In this document: piece after piece, positions 50,146 to 58,548 of the stretch
Layout: every line of letters starts with the position of its first letter
Numbering within the stretch: the stretch's first letter is position 1
DNA from: Elizabethkingia bruuniana
GTDB taxonomy: Bacteria; Bacteroidota; Bacteroidia; Flavobacteriales; Weeksellaceae
Direction of reading: 5' to 3'
NCBI RefSeq assembly: GCF_002024805.1
Contig: NZ_CP014337.1
Coordinates: forward strand, 1,612,001-1,676,000
Length of the DNA: 64,000 bases
Program-made: the position numbers and the translations under genes
Notes under the pieces: model-generated
Databases searched by the model: none
What the model was told of the DNA's origin: nothing
What the model saw: the letters and a program-made list of their open reading frames with translations, nothing else

Positions 50146-50333
50146 TATATTTGCAAAGCAATCCGATTAAACACTTTGATATGAAAAATTGAGTATCCGG
50201 AAGCAAGGTCCATTTTGACAAAGAATAGATGTTTCCTTTTTGTTTATTTATTTTCCCGGATTTACTTTAAATTACATACAAGATTAAAACACCAAATTCA
50301 GAGTGCTTTGTATTTTATACAAGGCACTTTTTA
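50146..50333 (+). ncRNA. Candidate small RNA with promoter-like element and terminator
   Basis: TATATTTG (50146-50153) matches the minus-7 element. The hairpin AGTGCTTTGTAT-TTT-ATACAAGGCACT (50302-50328) with five T ends the unit. No plus-strand protein gene lies between. Internal ATCCGG (50195-50200) and CCGGAT (50256-50261) can pair. The predicted transcript is about 175 nt. Confidence 0.4.
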
Positions 50334-50363
50334 TTAAAAAATTCTTTGCATTTTAAAAGACAG

Positions 50364-51854
50364 CTATTTTATCTTCTTGAAAATTGTTCCACGCTGGATA
50401 TCCATCTCTAATTCAGAAACTTCTCCTTTGCTATTTAATCTAAAGCCAAAATTAAGATCAGGATTCATTTGTTGTGGAAATTCTTCTGTAAATTTTAACC
50501 TGAAATAATCATAATGCGAATGTTCCAATAAAAATTTGAATGCAGGAAAAACAGCATAAAGCTTATTATCTTCTTTAACTATCTTAATTATTCCGTAACC
50601 TTTATTCTCATATTCGCCGCAATATGAATCCAGATCATGTGTTGGCTTTTTAATTTCATTAACAGGTTTAATGAAATTATCCGGTTTTAAAATATCATGT
50701 ATTTCTTTCTCATAACTATAAGGCTTGTTATGATCTAACCCTAACATCCTGAGAGCAAGCATGCTGGCAATAGTATATGGCAAATCAGTGTTATGCTGAT
50801 TACTTAGAACCACAATACCAAAACCATCTGCTGGAAATAAAACAACATTGGATGAAAACCCTGAAACAAGTCCCCCATGATATACTCTGTAATGACCATG
50901 GAAAATATTTGTATTCCAACCATATCCATATCCAAATAAATAGTTAGCCTGATCTTTCTTTGCTGGCGGATTCCCATCAATTACAGCCTTAGTACTCATT
51001 GCATTTTTCACATAATTTTTCGAGACAATCTGTTTTCCATCAAAACTTCCGTAATTCAACCAAAGTTTCAGCCAGTTAGCCATATCATTTGCAGAACTGT
51101 TAATTCCTGCTCCGGGATTATCATTTCCAGTTTTCTGAAACAGAACTCTTTCAGCTCTTCCCTTATAAATACCATAGGGATATGAGAAATCTTCATGCTT
51201 TATTAATTCATCAGCCGATATATTACTATTATTCATTTTTAACGGACTGAATATTTTCTCATTTATAAGTTTTTCCCATGTACTATTATATAGCTGCTCT
51301 GCAACCACTCCCAGAATAATATACCCGAAATTACTATATATCCAGCTGTTTTTAGGCTCTCCGTTTGCTTTTAGATATGGTAGTTTATTCAGAAGGTCAA
51401 TTCTTTTGTCCGAGGGAAAAAAAATATACGAACCATCTACAGATCCTAACCCACTCCTATGGTCTAACAAATCTTCAATAGTTATCAGGTCATTCATCCT
51501 GTCTGTAGGAAATTCCAGATGCGGAATATATTTTGAAGGCTTATCTTTAACAGATAGCTTCTTTTCTGTATTTGATATTCCGATTAATGCAGAGGTAAAA
51601 GCTTTAGTATTACTCCCTATTCCAAATAATGTATTGGTTGTCACTGGTAATTTATGTTCAAGATCACGATAACCAAAACCCTTAGAGTAAATGACTTTAT
51701 CATTTCTAACGATAGCCACAGACAAACCAACACCTTTATAATCTTCAATAATCTTTTGAATTTCCTGATCAACTCCTTTCAGATTTTCTGTTTGTCCTTG
51801 ATATAGTATTAAACCAAATACCAAAAAACTAAATAAATATAATCTTTGTTTCAT
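50364..51854 (-). CDS. Secreted serine hydrolase (class C beta-lactamase fold)
   Basis: A 496-aa protein with a signal peptide (MKQRLYLFSFLVFGLILYQGQ). The catalytic SxxK is SNTK (Ser81-Lys84), the Y-x-N motif is in WIYSNFGYIILG, and the third motif is HGG in RVYHGGLVSGFSSNVVLFP. A ~110-residue C-terminal beta domain follows (DLDSYCGEYENKGYGIIKIVKED). This is the pattern of DD-peptidase or esterase-like members rather than true AmpC. Monocistronic. Confidence 0.92.
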   Translation of the reverse strand: MKQRLYLFSFLVFGLILYQGQTENLKGVDQEIQKIIEDYKGVGLSVAIVRNDKVIYSKGFGYRDLEHKLPVTTNTLFGIGSNTKAFTSALIGISNTEKKLSVKDKPSKYIPHLEFPTDRMNDLITIEDLLDHRSGLGSVDGSYIFFPSDKRIDLLNKLPYLKANGEPKNSWIYSNFGYIILGVVAEQLYNSTWEKLINEKIFSPLKMNNSNISADELIKHEDFSYPYGIYKGRAERVLFQKTGNDNPGAGINSSANDMANWLKLWLNYGSFDGKQIVSKNYVKNAMSTKAVIDGNPPAKKDQANYLFGYGYGWNTNIFHGHYRVYHGGLVSGFSSNVVLFPADGFGIVVLSNQHNTDLPYTIASMLALRMLGLDHNKPYSYEKEIHDILKPDNFIKPVNEIKKPTHDLDSYCGEYENKGYGIIKIVKEDNKLYAVFPAFKFLLEHSHYDYFRLKFTEEFPQQMNPDLNFGFRLNSKGEVSELEMDIQRGTIFKKIK

Positions 51855-51993
51855 ATTTTTTTATTTAATAAATAGACATTTAAATTTAATCTATAATTAT
51901 AGATATATACAGTGAAAATAATTTAATAAACATTATTTTGTATAAATAAATATTGTAACTTTAGTACAGAGTTATATTTTTCATAATATAATA

Positions 51994-52031
51994 AATGTGA
52001 TTTGGTGAGTCCCGAGCAATCGGGACTTTTT
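51994..52031 (+). ncRNA. Candidate small RNA tail with terminator (copy 2)
   Basis: AATGTGATTTGGT is followed by AGTCCCGA-GCAA-TCGGGACT and five T. There is no plus-strand gene upstream; the 50364-51854 gene points the other way. Copy 1 with the same 13-mer is at 21883-21922. Confidence 0.45.
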
Positions 52032-52085
52032 CATTAAACCACTTTAATATTTAAATCATTATGCACCATGGTAGTAATAAAAAAA

Positions 52086-52121
52086 GCAACTCACTTGCCT
52101 GAAGTAGTTGCCTTTTTCTAA
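52086..52121. terminator. Terminator of peptide gene 6 (bidirectional)
   Basis: GCAACT...AGTTGC with an inner ACTT/AAGT helix, and A or T tracts on both sides. Nearly the same hairpin recurs at 52470-52506. Confidence 0.8.
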
Positions 52122-52160
52122 AAAAAATTATATTAATCTTAGACTCTTTAATATAGGATA

Positions 52161-52340
52161 TTAACTAACTGGAAAGGCTATACAATAATAGGTATTTGGG
52201 CCCGCACCTGATATTGGTCTGCACCCTCCTGCTGTTGAACAACAATAATTGTTTCCACAATTCCCATCTTCAGGACACATTCTGAATCCGCCATTAATTC
52301 CTTTTAAATTCTCTCTTGAAAGTTTCTTTAAATTTTTCAT
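52161..52340 (-). CDS. Double-glycine leader, Cys-rich peptide precursor 6
   Basis: A 59-aa peptide. Leader MKNLKKLSRENLKGINGG, then a core with FRMCPEDGNCGNN, YCCSTAGGC, GAGPNTYYC; six Cys. It is about 75% identical to peptide 7 at 52543, with the same leader and C-P-E-D-G-N-C start, so the two arose by tandem duplication. It lies behind operator copy E and an AACCAAATAAATAT leader. Confidence 0.88.
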   Translation of the reverse strand: MKNLKKLSRENLKGINGGFRMCPEDGNCGNNYCCSTAGGCRPISGAGPNTYYCIAFPVS

Positions 52341-52403
52341 ATTTTATATATTTATTTGGTTCTGATAAAGTTACATAATCGAATGAAAATAAATAATATT
52401 TAT

Positions 52404-52418
52404 TTCACTTTTTTGTAA
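52404..52418 (-). promoter_or_regulatory. Shared peptide-gene operator motif, copy E
   Basis: On the minus strand TTAC-AAAAAA-GTGAA, 63 nt before ATG 52340. Confidence 0.5.
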
Positions 52419-52469
52419 TCCCATATAATAGCTTTTAAATACTCATGTGAAAGTATTTATAACATAAAT

Positions 52470-52510
52470 AAAACAGCAACTCACTTTCCTGAAGTAGTTG
52501 CTGTTTTTTA
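52470..52510. terminator. Terminator of peptide gene 7 (bidirectional)
   Basis: AACAGCAACT...AGTTGCTGTT with an inner ACTT/AAGT helix, then T tracts. It is a near-copy of the hairpin at 52086. Confidence 0.8.
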
Positions 52511-52542
52511 TAACAAATTATAACTGAATTTACCCTATGTAA

Positions 52543-52749
52543 CTACCATTCAATTGGAAAAGGCTCTATTTTTGGGCCACTTGTTGGAGGGCTACATAAA
52601 TAGGTGTCAGGTCCTGCTCCAGCTATACTTCTACAGCCTCCCGGTCCACAACAAAATCCATCACCACAATTTCCATCTTCGGGACACATTCTATATCCAC
52701 CATTAATACCTTTTAGACTTTCTCTTGAAAGCTTTTTTAAATTTCTCAT
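52543..52749 (-). CDS. Double-glycine leader, Cys-rich peptide precursor 7
   Basis: A 68-aa peptide. Leader MRNLKKLSRESLKGINGG and core YRMCPEDGNCGDGFCCGPGGC, followed by GAGPDTYLC and a Pro-rich tail (PPTSGPKIEPFPIEW) absent from peptide 6. Six Cys. It lies behind operator copy F. The duplicated unit comprises operator, leader, gene and terminator. Confidence 0.9.
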   Translation of the reverse strand: MRNLKKLSRESLKGINGGYRMCPEDGNCGDGFCCGPGGCRSIAGAGPDTYLCSPPTSGPKIEPFPIEW

Positions 52750-52811
52750 ATACTTATATTTATTTGGTTAGGATAAATTTAAGTAATACAATTCGAATAA
52801 AAAATAATTAT

Positions 52812-52826
52812 TTCACTTTTTTGTGA
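52812..52826 (-). promoter_or_regulatory. Shared peptide-gene operator motif, copy F
   Basis: On the minus strand TCAC-AAAAAA-GTGAA, a perfect 4-bp palindrome pair, 62 nt before ATG 52749. Confidence 0.6.
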
Positions 52827-52846
52827 TTAAATTAAATTCGTACAAT

Positions 52847-52876
52847 AAAAAAAACCTCTGGAAAAAATTCCAGAGG
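52847..52876 (-). terminator. Terminator of the DUF2007 gene
   Basis: On the minus strand CCTCTGGAA-TTTT-TTCCAGAGG followed by eight T, 40 nt after the stop at 52916. Confidence 0.92.
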
Positions 52877-52915
52877 CCTCAAAAAAGTAAAATTTAAAAT
52901 TATGAATAAGGGGTT

Positions 52916-53146
52916 TTAATTGTTATTAAATTCTTTTAAATAGCCGTCTATAACATCGAAAGCTTTTTTTTCGTCTTTCAGATACACTTTTACTTTTAGG
53001 TTTGTTGCAGTTGGCGTAGAGAGAAATGACATATATGAGTTATCAATTTCTGCTTCTATTCCTGCTTCTTCCAGTTTAGATTTTATTAACTGTACTTCTT
53101 GTGGTTTGTCTCCTTCAAAAACCGACACCTTTGTATTCAAATCCAT
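52916..53146 (-). CDS. DUF2007 putative signal-transducing protein
   Basis: A 76-aa cytosolic protein; ATG 53146 is preferred to 53188, since the family opens close to KVSVFEGDKPQEVQLIKSKLEEAGIEAEI. It continues LKVKVYLKDEKKAFDVIDGYLKE. The domain resembles the regulatory fold of PII-like proteins. Function is not known. Terminator downstream. Confidence 0.85.
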   Translation of the reverse strand: MDLNTKVSVFEGDKPQEVQLIKSKLEEAGIEAEIDNSYMSFLSTPTATNLKVKVYLKDEKKAFDVIDGYLKEFNNN

Positions 53147-53223
53147 ATCAATTTCATTATTAAATCGGTTTAAAATTAGTAAAATCATTTCAAAAATGCA
53201 AATGATTTGTAAAAAAAATAATA

Positions 53224-54546
53224 TTAAATTTTTGAAATAATAGAATTTATAGCAGATAATACTTTATCTAAATCCGATTGCTGAACATTAAGATGTGGAC
53301 GGAAGCGTAATGACTTTTCACCACATGGCAAAATCAGAATATCCTCTTCTGCAAACAACTGTTGCTGAATTTTGTTTCTTAGTTCTTTCGTAGGAAAATC
53401 TATTGCACACATAATCCCTACTCCCCTTGCATTGGACAGATAATCCGGATAACGATTTTGTAATTGTATTAAACCTTCCATCAGAAAAAGCCCTTGCTTC
53501 CGAACATTTTCCAACAAGTTTTCGTTTTCAATAATTTCCAGCATCAGTTTCAGGCGAAGCATATCGACAAAGTTTCCGCCGAATGTAGAGTTGATTCTTG
53601 AAGATTCTTTGAATACATGATGTTCTACTTCATCCAGTTTTTCTTTACTGGCCAAAATGCCACAAACCTGAGTCTTCTTACCAAAGCTAACAATATCCGG
53701 AACAACTCCTATATGCTGGAACATAAACATCTTTCCTGTAATTCCGATTCCGGTTTGCACTTCGTCAAAAATTAACAAGATTTCATTTTCATCGCAGATA
53801 CGTCTTAGTTCCTGGAAAAACTCAGGACGGAAATGATTGTCTCCGCCTTCAGCCTGGATAGGTTCTATAATTATACAGGCAACTTTATAAGGATTGGCCA
53901 GAATAGCTTCCTGTATATGCAGCAAAGCCTTTCCTTCCTGTTCAATCGTATAAGCCAGATTTTCTTCTGTTACCGGAAAAGTTAATTTCGGGTTGATGAT
54001 TCTTGGCCAGTCAAATTTCGGAAAATACTGATGCTTTCTTGGATCCGCTGTATTGGTTAATGACAGTGTATATCCCGAACGTCCGTGAAATGCCTGTTGG
54101 AAATGAATGACCATTGAAGCTTCGGTCTTGCTTCCCTGCAGCCAGTTCTTTCTTGTTTTCCAGTCAAAAGCCGTTTTAAGCGCATTTTCTACTGCTAATG
54201 CACCACCTTCTACAAAGAAACAATATTGCAATTCCTCCGGGATAACCACTCTTTCGAATACTTCTAAAAAATCAGCATATTCCTGAAGGTAAACATCACT
54301 AAGTGTAGGCTTATAAGTAGCATGTTTTCCCAGCCAGTCCTGATGTTTTAAAATATATGGATGGTTGTAGCCTACAGCTGCCGAAGCAAACATAGAAAAC
54401 ATATCCAGATATTCTTTACCTGAAAGATTATCTACAATTACAGAGCCGTGTGACTTTTCGAAATCCATTACCATATCCAGTCCGTCTGCAAGAATATGTC
54501 TGCCTAAAGTTTCTTTTACCTGATTATTATCTACAATATTGTTCAT
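53224..54546 (-). CDS. lat: L-lysine 6-transaminase (class III aminotransferase)
   Basis: A 440-aa PLP enzyme. ASAAVGYNHP, FFVEGGALAVENALKTAFDWKTRKN, AFHGRSGYTLSLTNT, EPIQAEGGDNHFRPEFFQELR, IFDEVQTGIGITGKMFMFQHIG and VPDIVSFGKKTQVCGI (PLP Lys) define the lysine epsilon-aminotransferase group. It would make alpha-aminoadipate semialdehyde (piperideine-6-carboxylate) from lysine. The aldehyde dehydrogenase just upstream can oxidise that product, so the pair forms a lysine catabolic unit. Confidence 0.93.
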   Translation of the reverse strand: MNNIVDNNQVKETLGRHILADGLDMVMDFEKSHGSVIVDNLSGKEYLDMFSMFASAAVGYNHPYILKHQDWLGKHATYKPTLSDVYLQEYADFLEVFERVVIPEELQYCFFVEGGALAVENALKTAFDWKTRKNWLQGSKTEASMVIHFQQAFHGRSGYTLSLTNTADPRKHQYFPKFDWPRIINPKLTFPVTEENLAYTIEQEGKALLHIQEAILANPYKVACIIIEPIQAEGGDNHFRPEFFQELRRICDENEILLIFDEVQTGIGITGKMFMFQHIGVVPDIVSFGKKTQVCGILASKEKLDEVEHHVFKESSRINSTFGGNFVDMLRLKLMLEIIENENLLENVRKQGLFLMEGLIQLQNRYPDYLSNARGVGIMCAIDFPTKELRNKIQQQLFAEEDILILPCGEKSLRFRPHLNVQQSDLDKVLSAINSIISKI

Positions 54547-54621
54547 TTGATTTGGGTTATTTTTTCGTTAATTAATTACATATTAGTTTTTATCTGTAAT
54601 GTTGTGATTATAATGTCAGGG

Positions 54622-56172
54622 TTAAATATTAAATTTGATTCCCTGAGCTAATGGTAAATCCTTACCATAATTAATTGTATTAGTCTGTCTTCTCATGTAA
54701 TATTTCCATGCATCCGATCCTGATTCTCTTCCACCGCCAGTTTCCTTTTCTCCACCGAATGCTCCGCCAATCTCCGCTCCGGATGTCCCGATATTTACAT
54801 TTGCAATTCCGCAATCAGATCCTGCGTGAGACAGGAATAACTCCGCTTCTCTCAGGTTTTGAGTCATAATTGCTGAAGAAAGTCCCTGCGGAACATCATT
54901 TTGCATAGCAATAGCTTCTTCAAGCGTCTTATATTTCATAATATAAAGAATAGGGGCAAAAGTTTCATGCTGTACAATTTCGTATGAATTTTTCACTTCA
55001 GCGATACAAGGCTTTACGTAACAGCCTGAAGCATATTCTTTCCCTTTTAGCAGACCCCCTTCAACAATAAATTTCCCGCCTTCTTTTTTGCACTTAGCAA
55101 TGGAATTTTCGTATTGTTTTACTGCATGATCATCGATTAGTGGACCTACATGATTTTCCACATCTAATGGATTTCCTATTTTCAGCTGACCATAAGCTTT
55201 TACAAGCTTAGTCTTAACTTTATCATATACACTTTCGTGGATAATCAATCGTCTTGTAGAAGTACATCTCTGCCCTGCTGTTCCGACCGCACCAAATACT
55301 GCACCGATAATAGACATTTCCAGATCCGCATTTTCAGTGATGATAATAGCGTTGTTACCGCCTAATTCTAAGATAGATTTACCGAAACGTCCGGCAACTT
55401 TGGAAGCAACTTCTCTTCCTACAGCCGTAGAACCTGTAAATGATATCAACTGGACATCTTTACTTTCGACCATCTTCTGTCCTATTACATGATCGCTGAT
55501 TACAAGATTGGAAATTCCTTCCGGCAGCTTATTCTCTTTCAGAACTTCGGCCATAATATTCTGACAAGCTACAGCACAAAGTGGTGTTTTTTCTGAAGGC
55601 TTCCATATAATAGCATTTCCACATATTAGGGCCAATGCTGCATTCCAGCTCCATACCGCTACCGGGAAATTAAAAGCTGATATAATTCCTACGATTCCAA
55701 GTGGATGATATTGTTCATACATTCTGTGTTGCGAACGTTCCGAATGCATAGTAAATCCGTGTAACTGACGGGATAATCCGACTGCGAAATCACAGATATC
55801 AATCATTTCCTGCACCTCTCCCCAGCCTTCCTGAAGAGATTTCCCCATTTCATAAGAAACCAGCTTACCAAGATCCTCTTTATATTCTCTCAGCTTTAAT
55901 CCGAATTGTCTGATGATTTCTCCTCTTTTGGGTGCAGGCATTAACCTGAACTCAGAAGAAGCCTGCTGTGCAAGTTTGATAATCTTCTCATAATCCTTTT
56001 CAGAAGCTGTTTTCACGCTTGCGATTAGTTTACCATCTACCGGTGAATAAGAGTCAATAGATTTCCCGGTTGCAAAAAATTTGGTTCCGGAAGAAGCACC
56101 TTTATTGTCTTTAGAGATTCCAAGATGCTGAAGAGATTTTTCGATTTTAAAACTTTGATTGGTTTTTGCCAT
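54622..56172 (-). CDS. Aldehyde dehydrogenase, alpha-aminoadipate semialdehyde type (ALDH7-like)
   Basis: A 516-aa NAD-dependent dehydrogenase. The Glu269 motif is ILELGGNNA, the catalytic Cys303 is in GTAGQRCTSTRR, and the NAD loop is FTGSTAVGREVA. FNFPVAVWSWNAALALICGNAIIWKPSEKTPLCA and the C-terminal GGAFGGEKETGGGRESGSDAWKYYMRRQTNTINY resemble antiquitin-type enzymes. It should oxidise the aminoadipate semialdehyde formed by the adjacent transaminase. The 75-nt gap to lat suggests one operon. Confidence 0.93.
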   Translation of the reverse strand: MAKTNQSFKIEKSLQHLGISKDNKGASSGTKFFATGKSIDSYSPVDGKLIASVKTASEKDYEKIIKLAQQASSEFRLMPAPKRGEIIRQFGLKLREYKEDLGKLVSYEMGKSLQEGWGEVQEMIDICDFAVGLSRQLHGFTMHSERSQHRMYEQYHPLGIVGIISAFNFPVAVWSWNAALALICGNAIIWKPSEKTPLCAVACQNIMAEVLKENKLPEGISNLVISDHVIGQKMVESKDVQLISFTGSTAVGREVASKVAGRFGKSILELGGNNAIIITENADLEMSIIGAVFGAVGTAGQRCTSTRRLIIHESVYDKVKTKLVKAYGQLKIGNPLDVENHVGPLIDDHAVKQYENSIAKCKKEGGKFIVEGGLLKGKEYASGCYVKPCIAEVKNSYEIVQHETFAPILYIMKYKTLEEAIAMQNDVPQGLSSAIMTQNLREAELFLSHAGSDCGIANVNIGTSGAEIGGAFGGEKETGGGRESGSDAWKYYMRRQTNTINYGKDLPLAQGIKFNI

Positions 56173-56482
56173 TTTAATTATAATTCAGTGTTCGTTCACT
56201 AATATAACTATTTTTGGCGATTCCTAACGGTTGTTTGCTGATTATTATACTAAATTTAACATCTTAATTGTGACTAATACAGCCTAAAACAAGCCCGTAT
56301 TATAATTCCCTTTATCACATTTTATAATAAAGATCTAATTCACTATAGATTTGAGAATATATACTACACCCAATTTCTATTCTTAGTAAAATTCTCTGAA
56401 ATCTATCATCTAAAACATCCCTGATTTCAGCCATTTATGCCTTATATCAGGTGTTTTTGTTGGCTACTGGTTCGGAGACTGA

Positions 56483-56490
56483 TACATTTG
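56483..56490 (+). promoter_or_regulatory. Probable promoter of the 56505 lipoprotein gene
   Basis: TACATTTG matches TAnnTTTG, with TTG at 56460-56462 20 nt upstream as minus-33. It ends 14 nt before ATG 56505. The rest of the 332-nt gap after 56172 holds nothing else I recognise. Confidence 0.55.
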
Positions 56491-56504
56491 TTCAAAAATA
56501 TAAA

Positions 56505-57581
56505 ATGAAGATTCTCTATCAACTTTTCATATCCTCTACGCTGGTTGCTCTTGTCGGATGTAATTCAAAAAATAAAACTTCTGAAACGAACAAGTCCGAA
56601 ATTCAGATTACACAAAAAGCCATAACATTTGCCGATTTTAAAAAGATAAAAGGTGTAGATAATATACAGGATGTACCATTTCAATTATTTACCAAACTGG
56701 ATTCTGTACAGTTTTTTGTATCTCCGGATAAAAATGCTGCTCATCTTAAAAAAGCTAACAACAAACTCGATAATTATTATGGATTTGAAGAATTTGATGG
56801 CTTCTACTCTATTCATTTCAGTATCGATAATAATATTTCGAACAGCATTGAAGCTTTTGTTTTGAAATCGGAATTTAAAGCAGCATTTGAACTGACTTTA
56901 AAAGGAGTGAATCTTTATGAAATAAGAAGCAGTACGTTTAAAGACTCTGACGACTTTAAGAATAAATCTTTTAATAAATATGGGACAATTGATGAAGTTT
57001 CGGAACAGGAATTTATAACAGCATCGAAAAAACGGATCGATGAAGTATTGGTGAAAAATCCCCATATAGAAATACAAGATAACAACTGGATATATACGGA
57101 AAATGGTAAAAAAGAAATCATTACACAGCATAAAGATATATCTACAGAGACCGGACCTCTTGCTAATGAATATATAGGACGATCTTCAGCCTTAAACATG
57201 GAGGTTTTTAAAGAAAATTCTAACGAAGTTACAGATCCTTACTATTCTTTTTTCAATGTAAAATATGCAGTGATGTTCGACTTGGCTACAAGTGGCTATC
57301 CACAAATTCTTCCTGTTAAGAACTGGGTTTCCTTTGTCTCATCCAATAATGATGTAGGAAGCAATTTTGTGATCAGTAAATACTTTCCACAAACAAAAAA
57401 ACAAGACAATCTTTTATATGTGAATTTTACCAACTTCAAAATAGCAGATGAGAAAAGGGCATTTTGGACAGATAATGATACTTTCTATGCAGAAGTCTAT
57501 CCGCTTAATTCAGCATCAGCCAAAGGTAAAAAAGCAAAGACTGCTTTTATAAAAATTCAGTTGAAATCTAATTTATTCTAG
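56505..57581 (+). CDS. Hypothetical lipoprotein
   Basis: A 358-aa protein starting at ATG 56505 (MKILYQLFISSTLVALVGC, lipobox LVGC). The longer in-frame start at 56451 lies across the promoter. No domain was recognised. The body contains alternating charged and aromatic stretches such as FQLFTKLDSVQFFVSPDK, NNWIYTENGKKEIITQ and YYSFFNVKYAVMFDLATSGYPQ. Monocistronic. The 320 nt after it hold only the next promoter. Confidence 0.7.
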   Translation: MKILYQLFISSTLVALVGCNSKNKTSETNKSEIQITQKAITFADFKKIKGVDNIQDVPFQLFTKLDSVQFFVSPDKNAAHLKKANNKLDNYYGFEEFDGFYSIHFSIDNNISNSIEAFVLKSEFKAAFELTLKGVNLYEIRSSTFKDSDDFKNKSFNKYGTIDEVSEQEFITASKKRIDEVLVKNPHIEIQDNNWIYTENGKKEIITQHKDISTETGPLANEYIGRSSALNMEVFKENSNEVTDPYYSFFNVKYAVMFDLATSGYPQILPVKNWVSFVSSNNDVGSNFVISKYFPQTKKQDNLLYVNFTNFKIADEKRAFWTDNDTFYAEVYPLNSASAKGKKAKTAFIKIQLKSNLF

Positions 57582-57869
57582 CTAAGAGCCAGCCCATTTT
57601 TTTGACACTTTAGCTGGTTCACCAGACTCAGTATGAGATTATAATAGTTCATGTGAGAGCATGTAAGTTTTTAAAAATCTTTGATTTTAATCTTAAGTGA
57701 ACTTCTTCTTGTAAGTTAAAAGTTTTACTCTAAAGTGCCTTAAGTGTTATTATATAAAATTTTAACAGTATCAAAAAATGCTTTTCATTACTGGTGCTTA
57801 AAGAAAAACATGATAAGAATAAGCTAAAAACCCCTGAAATCAGCCAGTGTTTATGAAACTAAAGTCGAA

Positions 57870-57877
57870 TATCTTTG
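57870..57877 (+). promoter_or_regulatory. Probable promoter of the 57901 gene
   Basis: TATCTTTG matches TAnnTTTG and ends 23 nt before ATG 57901. Confidence 0.5.
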
Positions 57878-57900
57878 CTGTAGTTAATTAAAGATATACA

Positions 57901-58467
57901 ATGAAAAAAATAAGTTTATCAATTCTTTTTTCTTTACTAAGCCTTATCACTTTTGCACAGTCTTTAAAAGTAATTATTAAACAAGATGGAAAAGTAATTG
58001 AACCTGTAAATGATGTTTATGATCTTAAAAAGTCCCCTTTTATATTTGAGTTCACAGCGACCAACCTTGAAGGCTTTTTAGTGGGAGCCACTACCAATAA
58101 AGATATTTATGCAGGAGCTCTGGGGCTTTTCAATACAGAAGTTCCATGGTTTCAGAGTACAGGTATGGCGGAGGAATTGTACAACAAAGACAAAGAACTT
58201 TTTCTGATGGATCAGGCGCCTTCCTACTGGTATTATACCGATGCAAAAGATCACCGATTCGATAAAAATCCTAAAGGGAACTTAAAACAATGGACAGCGA
58301 CCCGTACTATTACCAGGTTTTATGATATTATGGTGGATCAGCCTATCGGTTTAAAAGATTTTGACGGAAGAGTCTATCTGTTCATGTATCAGCCTGTATA
58401 CAATGACGAATATGATTTAATAGGAAAGAAAAACCTGTTTCAGGGGGCACTGAAATTCAAAGACTAA
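57901..58467 (+). CDS. Secreted hypothetical protein
   Basis: A 188-aa protein with a signal peptide (MKKISLSILFSLLSLITFAQ) and a beta-rich mature part rich in Tyr, Phe and Asp (APSYWYYTDAKDHRFDKNP, RTITRFYDIMVDQPIGLKDFDGRVYLFMYQPVYNDEY). No family recognised. Its promoter is at 57870 and its terminator at 58500. Confidence 0.7.
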   Translation: MKKISLSILFSLLSLITFAQSLKVIIKQDGKVIEPVNDVYDLKKSPFIFEFTATNLEGFLVGATTNKDIYAGALGLFNTEVPWFQSTGMAEELYNKDKELFLMDQAPSYWYYTDAKDHRFDKNPKGNLKQWTATRTITRFYDIMVDQPIGLKDFDGRVYLFMYQPVYNDEYDLIGKKNLFQGALKFKD

Positions 58468-58499
58468 ATTATCACGCACCGAATTAACTTGATTATATA

Positions 58500-58534
58500 A
58501 AAAGCCTGTTTACATAATGTAAGCAGGCTTTTTT
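58500..58534. terminator. Bidirectional terminator between 58467 and the response regulator
   Basis: AAGCCTG...CAGGCTT with an inner TTACA/TGTAA helix (one bulge), and A/T runs on both sides. Confidence 0.9.
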
Positions 58535-58548
58535 ACAGGATGAATATT

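Noticed and set aside
50039-50221. Minus-strand 60-aa ORF
   Set aside because: No recognisable motif, and it overlaps the plus-strand candidate small RNA with a better-supported promoter and terminator.
56915-57199. Two overlapping minus-strand ORFs
   Set aside because: Both are antisense to the lipoprotein gene, which has a promoter and lipobox in its favour.
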